Source: WJLC01 sp964600865 | GTDB lineage: Archaea; Nanobdellota; Nanobdellia; Pacearchaeales; GW2011-AR1 | Length of the DNA: 35,813 nt | NCBI GenBank assembly: GCA_964600865.1 | Contig: CAZRJP010000005.1 | Location: 1-35,813 of the forward strand | Direction: 5' to 3' | Shown: piece after piece, positions 31,515 to 35,813 of the stretch | Numbering within the stretch: the first letter of the stretch is position 1 | Layout: each line of letters opens with the position of its first letter | Position numbers and translations under genes: made by a program | The notes under the pieces: generated by a model | What the model was told of the DNA's origin: nothing | The model's input: only the letters and a program-made list of their open reading frames with translations | The model's database searches: none

Positions 31515-32876
31515 TTATGTTTTAGATTTCAATTGTAAGAATATTAAGAATAATATATTAACAAAACTAACTCCTAAAACCATAACTAAAGAAATCATAC
31601 TTGCACTTAATGAAATACCTAATCCTGAAACTCCCATCATTATCAATAATAACATTAATATCATTGGAGCAGCTATAACTACACTAATATAAATATCCAT
31701 AAAAGTCTCTGCAGATTTTGTTTTCTTTTCTTTCTCTATTCTATAATCAAATAATAAACTCTGTGCACGTTTCTCAAAGAATTCTGATAAATCTCCTCCT
31801 GAGGTAATTGTGGTTGCAAGACCATCGAATAATTCCGCAAGTTTTCTACTAGGATTATTAAATGCAGCTTTTCTTAATGCACTAACTAAATCCTTACCAA
31901 AGACATTAACTTCATTAAGTAATTTAACAAACTCTTTTTGTAATGTAGGATAATCATTTGTTTTTACCATTATTTTAAAGATATTAGTTGGTTCTATCAT
32001 TGATTCTGAAATAGATGCCATATTAATAGTTGCAAAAGGCAATTCTTGAGATATCCTATTTTCAATTGATTTTTTCTCTATTCTTGGATAAAAATAAGTC
32101 AGAAAAAATGTTAAAATTGGAATAACAATCAATATCCATCCAAAACTAAAGATTCTTGATGAGATACTTTCATTTGCAACTGTAATAAAAGGATACATAA
32201 CTCCAAAACTAAAAAACAAGAAGAATGTAAGTATAATAAAACTAGCAATAAACGAAATAAAAGTATTAAATAAGATAATAGAAACATAACTTTTTGTTAA
32301 AAATTGCATATTCCCTTTAATTAGGTTCATTTTTAGTTCCTTGAAAAATCCTTTTTTTAATAATTTTTCAGAAACTACTGAAAAAAGTTTATTTGCACTT
32401 TGAACATATTTGCTTGCTTTTTTCTTCTTTTTTTTAACGTTCTCTTTTTGGTCTTTTTCTCTTCTTTTTTTTATTCTTCTTAAAGTGTCTCTTTCAAATT
32501 CTTCTATTTTTATTTTTGCTTTTCTACTTTTTATTTTCTTTTTAGATTTAAATTTTTTCTTAGGATGTTTCTTTTTACTTTTTTTAGGCTTCCTTTTACT
32601 AGATTTTTTACTTTTAGATTTTTTAATTGGTTTAAAAGAAGGTTTGGATTTACCTGGACCTAGAGAAATACCTGAAATATCTTTTTTCATACTATTATTT
32701 ATTTTTTTAACAGAATCTTTTAACTTATTAATTTGAGATTGAATCATTCTTTTTTCTTCAGAGTCAGCTGTTTTTTCAAATTCTTTTTTAAGATTAGATA
32801 TTTCTTTAACTGCTTTTCTTTCTTTAGAAATTTTTATGTTGATTTTTGAGAATTTATCTCTTTTTCTTTTTATCAT
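31515..32876 (-). CDS. type II/IV secretion membrane platform protein (T2SF) with Lys-rich N-terminal extension
   Basis: 453 residues. Residues 1-160 are an extremely Lys/Arg/Ser-rich cytoplasmic extension (KKSKSKKSSKRKPKKSKKKH type) with coiled-coil stretches at 20-60. The platform domain follows: membrane helices at about 200-225 and 235-260, the T2SF cytoplasmic domain (LPFATINMASISESMIEPTNIFKIM, FGKDLVSALRKAAFN, GGDLSEFFEKRAQSLLFDY), then two or three C-terminal helices. The extension is unusual for the family and may bind nucleic acid, ribosomes or acidic surfaces (inference). It overlaps the end of the small coiled-coil gene by 23 bases. Confidence 0.88.
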   Translation of the reverse strand: MIKRKRDKFSKINIKISKERKAVKEISNLKKEFEKTADSEEKRMIQSQINKLKDSVKKINNSMKKDISGISLGPGKSKPSFKPIKKSKSKKSSKRKPKKSKKKHPKKKFKSKKKIKSRKAKIKIEEFERDTLRRIKKRREKDQKENVKKKKKKASKYVQSANKLFSVVSEKLLKKGFFKELKMNLIKGNMQFLTKSYVSIILFNTFISFIASFIILTFFLFFSFGVMYPFITVANESISSRIFSFGWILIVIPILTFFLTYFYPRIEKKSIENRISQELPFATINMASISESMIEPTNIFKIMVKTNDYPTLQKEFVKLLNEVNVFGKDLVSALRKAAFNNPSRKLAELFDGLATTITSGGDLSEFFEKRAQSLLFDYRIEKEKKTKSAETFMDIYISVVIAAPMILMLLLIMMGVSGLGISLSASMISLVMVLGVSFVNILFLIFLQLKSKT

Positions 32877-33084
32877 TTTTTAATATTTTATTGATATTAT
32901 CTTGGATTTCTAACATTAGTTTTTTCATTTGTTTAAATTCTTTATAATCTTTTTTCTTATAAGCATCCTTCATTTTTACTTGCGCTTTATCTAATGAATT
33001 TACTAATTGTTTTAAAAATGATCCATCTTTTTCAAATTTTAATCCATTTTCTTCTTTATTTAGCTCTTCACTCTCTTTTATCAT
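32854..33084 (-). CDS. small helical protein of the pilus locus
   Basis: 76 residues, almost entirely helical and charged (FLKQLVNSLDKAQVKMKDAYKKKDYKEFKQMKKLMLEIQDNI). No family recognised. It lies between the ATPase and platform genes in the same direction and overlaps the platform start, so it is probably cotranslated and might act as a coupling or stator-like helper (inference). Confidence 0.7.
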   Translation of the reverse strand: MIKESEELNKEENGLKFEKDGSFLKQLVNSLDKAQVKMKDAYKKKDYKEFKQMKKLMLEIQDNINKILKNDKKKKR

Positions 33085-33120
33085 GTTTGTGAATAGAAAT
33101 AGAGATTATTAAAGATTTTG

Positions 33121-34665
33121 TTATCTAATACCAAATTTTTTCAACACTTTTTTAGGTTCTTTGTAATATTTATTAATAACTTTTTGAACCTCTTTAAATT
33201 TCATAATCTTTTGTTGTCGCAATTTTTTTAATAATTCAGTTCTCCTTGCAAATTCTTTATTTAATTCTTGCATTGAAAGACCATTTCTTGATGAGATTTT
33301 TTCAAATACTTTTTTTTCATCTTTAAAATAAAATCTATCTTTTTGAGAATCCCAGTAAAAAGGTTTATTTGTAAGTGCAACACCATTAGATTTAACATCT
33401 ATTATTTCAACTATTTCTCTTAATTTTCTTTCTTCTTCACCCTTAACATTTGCATGACTCATAATGCAAACACAATCTAAGATATTTAGTAAAGTAGGAG
33501 ATAATTCAATTGGAGGGCTTTCTAATCTTTTTATTACAGTATCTACTGATTCTGCATGAATAGTACCTATTGAAGAATGTCCTGAAGCCATACCCTGAAA
33601 TAAAACATAGGCTTCTTTCCCTCTAACCTCTCCAACAACAACATAATCAGGATTTTGTCTAAATGATGTTTTTAATAATGCAAATAAATCAATTTCTCCT
33701 GCACCTCTAATTCCTGTAGCAGTCCTTACTACACTTGGAAGCCAGTTCTCTCTTGGAAGATTTAATTCTCGTGTGTCTTCAATTGAAACTACCCTGTCTT
33801 CTGGAGGGATAAAAAATGCAACAGCATTCAACAAAGTAGTTTTTCCAGATGCAGTTCCCCCTGCAATTAAAAAATTCATTCCATATTGAACTAACATCCA
33901 TAAATAAGCCATTCCTTCTGGGCTAAGAGTTTCAAAATCAATTAATTGTATAGGTGTCCAAGGTGTTTTAGTAAATTTTCTTATTGTAAAAGTAGGTCCT
34001 CTACTAGTAATATCTTTAGTATAAGTAGCATTAACCCTACTTCCATCTGGCAATCTAGAATCCAAAATAGGATTTGAATAAGAGATATATTTCCCACTTC
34101 TTTGAGCAAGTTTTTCTACAAAACTTTCTAATTTTTTTGAACTTTTAAATACAAGGTTTGTCCTTATATTTCTATAAATTCTATGAACAATATAAACTGG
34201 TCCTCCACTCCCATTACATTCAATATCCTCTACAAAATAATCTCTTAATAATGGTTCAGTTTCATTAAAACCCATAAAATCTCTTGCAAGATAATAAAAT
34301 ATTTTCTTATAACTATCATAACTTATATCCATTCCTAGTTCAATAGCAAGAACTCTAAACATCTTATCAATATAATCTAATAGATTACCTTTCTTTTTAT
34401 CAACTATTTCTTCAAAATTCATCATTTCAGACATAGCAGATATAATCTCTTTTTTATACTTTTTTTCTTGTTCATTTAATATTGGTTCTTCTATCTCATA
34501 GATTAATTCAGATTTTTTCTTATTCCAATGAATATGTGCAAATGCAAATGGTTTTATTAAAACATACCTAATATCTACCTTAGTTTTATTCTTTAGTTTT
34601 TTAATCTTAGGAATTTTAGGATTAAAATCTATTTTCACTTTTGGGAATTTTTCTATTGCAGTCAT
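33121..34665 (-). CDS. type IV pilus/archaellum assembly ATPase (TadA/ArlI-like)
   Basis: Hexameric secretion ATPase that powers pilus assembly. The N-terminal domain (1-150) is followed by the PAS-like linker and RecA core: Walker A GGTASGKTT at 269-277, Asp box SIEDTRELNLP at 294-304, Walker B region VVVGEVRG with Glu346, and the His box SSIGTIHAES. The C-terminal 100 residues are basic and helical. At 514 residues it is typical. Its start overlaps the neighbouring pilin gene region by almost nothing (1 base gap). Motor of the whole 28-36 kb locus. Confidence 0.95.
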   Translation of the reverse strand: MTAIEKFPKVKIDFNPKIPKIKKLKNKTKVDIRYVLIKPFAFAHIHWNKKKSELIYEIEEPILNEQEKKYKKEIISAMSEMMNFEEIVDKKKGNLLDYIDKMFRVLAIELGMDISYDSYKKIFYYLARDFMGFNETEPLLRDYFVEDIECNGSGGPVYIVHRIYRNIRTNLVFKSSKKLESFVEKLAQRSGKYISYSNPILDSRLPDGSRVNATYTKDITSRGPTFTIRKFTKTPWTPIQLIDFETLSPEGMAYLWMLVQYGMNFLIAGGTASGKTTLLNAVAFFIPPEDRVVSIEDTRELNLPRENWLPSVVRTATGIRGAGEIDLFALLKTSFRQNPDYVVVGEVRGKEAYVLFQGMASGHSSIGTIHAESVDTVIKRLESPPIELSPTLLNILDCVCIMSHANVKGEEERKLREIVEIIDVKSNGVALTNKPFYWDSQKDRFYFKDEKKVFEKISSRNGLSMQELNKEFARRTELLKKLRQQKIMKFKEVQKVINKYYKEPKKVLKKFGIR

Positions 34666-34666
34666 T

Positions 34667-35188
34667 TTAATTTATTGTAACATCTACTTGTGTTTTACTT
34701 TGCTCATTTGCTCCTTTATTCTCCACAAATATATTATATGGGGTAGATGCCTTACTTATGGTTTTTAATTTTTGTTCAGAGTTAAACGTTAAATCATAAT
34801 TATAAGCTCTTTTTATTTTAACAGTATATAAATCACCTAATTTTTCTGTTTTAATAATTAAATTACCTTCAGAAATTTCTTCTCCAACATCACTATAAAG
34901 ATATCTTCCAGTTAACTCAAATTCTATTTTATCTTCTTTAGAATTAATTTTTAAAGAACCCTTTTTAATAGAAACCTCTAATTTTCTCTTATTTCCAGCA
35001 ACATTTCCAGTAACACTTCCTATTGTTTCATCTAAAGATTTCATAAGTTCAATTGATTGATCAACATATGCCTTATCTTGCATTTCCTCTATTTTTGGTT
35101 TAGCAAACCCTAAAACAGCTCCTATTAAAATAAATGCAATAAGAGTGTAAATAACTGTTTCTATCCAAACTTGGCCTCTTTTTAACAT
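34667..35188 (-). CDS. pilin-like protein with class III signal peptide
   Basis: 173 residues. MLKRGQVWIETVIYTLIAFILIGAVLGFA has a K-R-G/Q prepilin peptidase site, Glu at mature position 5 (QVWIE), and a hydrophobic assembly helix, a canonical archaeal type IV pilin N-terminus. The rest is a beta-rich head (SIKKGSLKINSKEDKIEFELTG, LYTVKIKRAYNYDLTF) with no Cys. It is adjacent to the ATPase, one base apart. Confidence 0.8.
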   Translation of the reverse strand: MLKRGQVWIETVIYTLIAFILIGAVLGFAKPKIEEMQDKAYVDQSIELMKSLDETIGSVTGNVAGNKRKLEVSIKKGSLKINSKEDKIEFELTGRYLYSDVGEEISEGNLIIKTEKLGDLYTVKIKRAYNYDLTFNSEQKLKTISKASTPYNIFVENKGANEQSKTQVDVTIN

Positions 35189-35255
35189 CTTTAATATATT
35201 GTGAATATAATTTATAATACTTTTTGTTCAATATATATGTTCGTTTACTATTATT

Positions 35256-35777
35256 TTACTCAAAGAAATAACAAGTATCTATCTCATTTAGAGTATCTGT
35301 AGAATCACATTGCTTTTTTCCTACAACTGGAGAAACCTCTATAGAATCTGGTTTATTAGAAAAGTATGTAGTAATATATGTTAATCCTTCGTTTTTACCT
35401 GGCATTTTAACTAAATCATCTCTATCTGGATATGTTTTCAGTCCTTCTATACTCTTCCCCTCTGGAGTTAAGGTATAACTTTTTGTTGTTCCATCCCCAG
35501 AAATAGATACAACTAATTTACTAATATCAATATCTTTAACTTTTACTGAAAATAAAAATTCATTTGCATCTGAAGTAGAATTCCAACAAGTATATTTATT
35601 ATTAATTTCAATCTTTTCAAAAATATCAAAACAACTTCCTGCATCTTCTAATTGTTCTGAAACAAGATTATTAACAACCATCCACACAACACCACCTATT
35701 GCAATAACAAGTGCAATCATAATTACTGTCGCAACAATTCCTGAAACACCTTTTTTATTTGATTTTATTATTTTCAT
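35256..35777 (-). CDS. archaeal type IV pilin / archaellin-like subunit
   Basis: 173 residues. MKIIKSNKKGVSGIVATVIMIALVIAIGGVVW carries K-K-G with cleavage before Val and the GIVATVIMIALVIAIGG helix typical of archaeal pilins of the DUF1628/archaellin N-terminal type. The head has four cysteines in two pairs (C near 48 and 59; C near 155 and 167) that could form disulfides, and beta strands (FSVKVKDIDISKLVVSISG). It is the first gene of the locus seen here; its promoter lies at or beyond the window end. Confidence 0.85.
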   Translation of the reverse strand: MKIIKSNKKGVSGIVATVIMIALVIAIGGVVWMVVNNLVSEQLEDAGSCFDIFEKIEINNKYTCWNSTSDANEFLFSVKVKDIDISKLVVSISGDGTTKSYTLTPEGKSIEGLKTYPDRDDLVKMPGKNEGLTYITTYFSNKPDSIEVSPVVGKKQCDSTDTLNEIDTCYFFE

Positions 35778-35813
35778 GTTTTATTCTTGTCCTTTCTTCT
35801 TTTGGTTTTATTT

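Noticed and set aside
32410..32736. Open frame on the plus strand opposite the platform protein's Lys-rich region.
   Set aside because: Lys codons AAA/AAG read antisense as Phe/Leu, giving a false hydrophobic protein. The same effect explains frames opposite rad50 and near 20554.
1..35813. tRNA, rRNA, transposase or integrase genes.
   Set aside because: No GC-rich cloverleaf sequence, T-arm GGTTCRA with paired stems, or recombinase motif was seen on either strand by reading; a tRNAscan/Infernal run would settle it.

Overview
The window is about 36 kb of a very AT-rich archaeal chromosome, most likely from a small-genome DPANN lineage of the Pacearchaeota/Woesearchaeota kind (inference from gene content and style, not a computed placement). 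Diagnostic archaeal genes are Mre11-Rad50, a proteasome beta subunit, the KH/beta-CASP factor aCPSF1 (FttA), archaeal RNase J, a class I CCA-adding enzyme, RtcB with archease, a presenilin-type membrane protease, TrmB and an archaeal type IV pilus locus. Many starts lie about 25-30 bases after a TATA box, so leaderless transcripts seem common, and Shine-Dalgarno sites are scarce.

Layout. 130-8910 (+): housekeeping block with RNase J, a small anchored protein, a membrane protein, a HemK2/Mtq2-like methyltransferase, mre11-rad50, proteasome beta and aCPSF1. 8911-11170 (+): accessory cassette with a 49-residue peptide gene, a TraB/PrgY-like protein, an E1/ThiF-like adenylyltransferase carrying an RRE/PqqD-like N-terminal domain, and a two-helix membrane peptide. 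A decayed partial duplicate of the start of this cassette follows directly. 11345-13975: a thymidylate-kinase-like protein, then a minus-strand protein that looks like a degenerate TyrRS Rossmann domain fused to a winged helix, divergent from an unknown protein. 14011-17326: presenilin homologue, a small beta protein on the minus strand, and TrmB leading three small conserved-looking genes. 17327-20469 (-): CCA-adding enzyme, zinc ribbon (DUF2072-like), DUF2073-like protein and Era-like GTPase. 20518-24397 (-): two secreted, membrane-anchored surface proteins with identical core promoters. 24455-27086 (-): an archease - aldo/keto reductase - RtcB overlapping operon. 27147-27701 (+): a secreted protein. 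27876-35777 (-): type IV pilus/archaellum-like secretion locus with four pilin-like proteins, an ATPase, two membrane platform proteins, and an intruding HExxH protein whose C-terminus looks like an outer-membrane beta-barrel.

Best candidate for an undescribed system: the 8949-10959 cassette. A short peptide gene, an enzyme of the MccB/PaaA type (RRE plus E1 adenylation domain), a TraB-family protein and a small membrane protein run head to tail from one TATA promoter with a tandem operator-like repeat. This reads as an archaeal RiPP (ribosomally made, modified peptide) cassette; the modification is unknown. In the decayed duplicate next door the peptide gene has been removed exactly, at a short TGAAAA repeat.

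Other structure: a family of 3'-end hairpins with a TTG loop, linked to a TCCTGGTTT motif, occurs at 19.7 kb and 27.8-28.6 kb, including an 81-bp segment present twice with one mismatch. No tRNA, rRNA or CRISPR array was seen.
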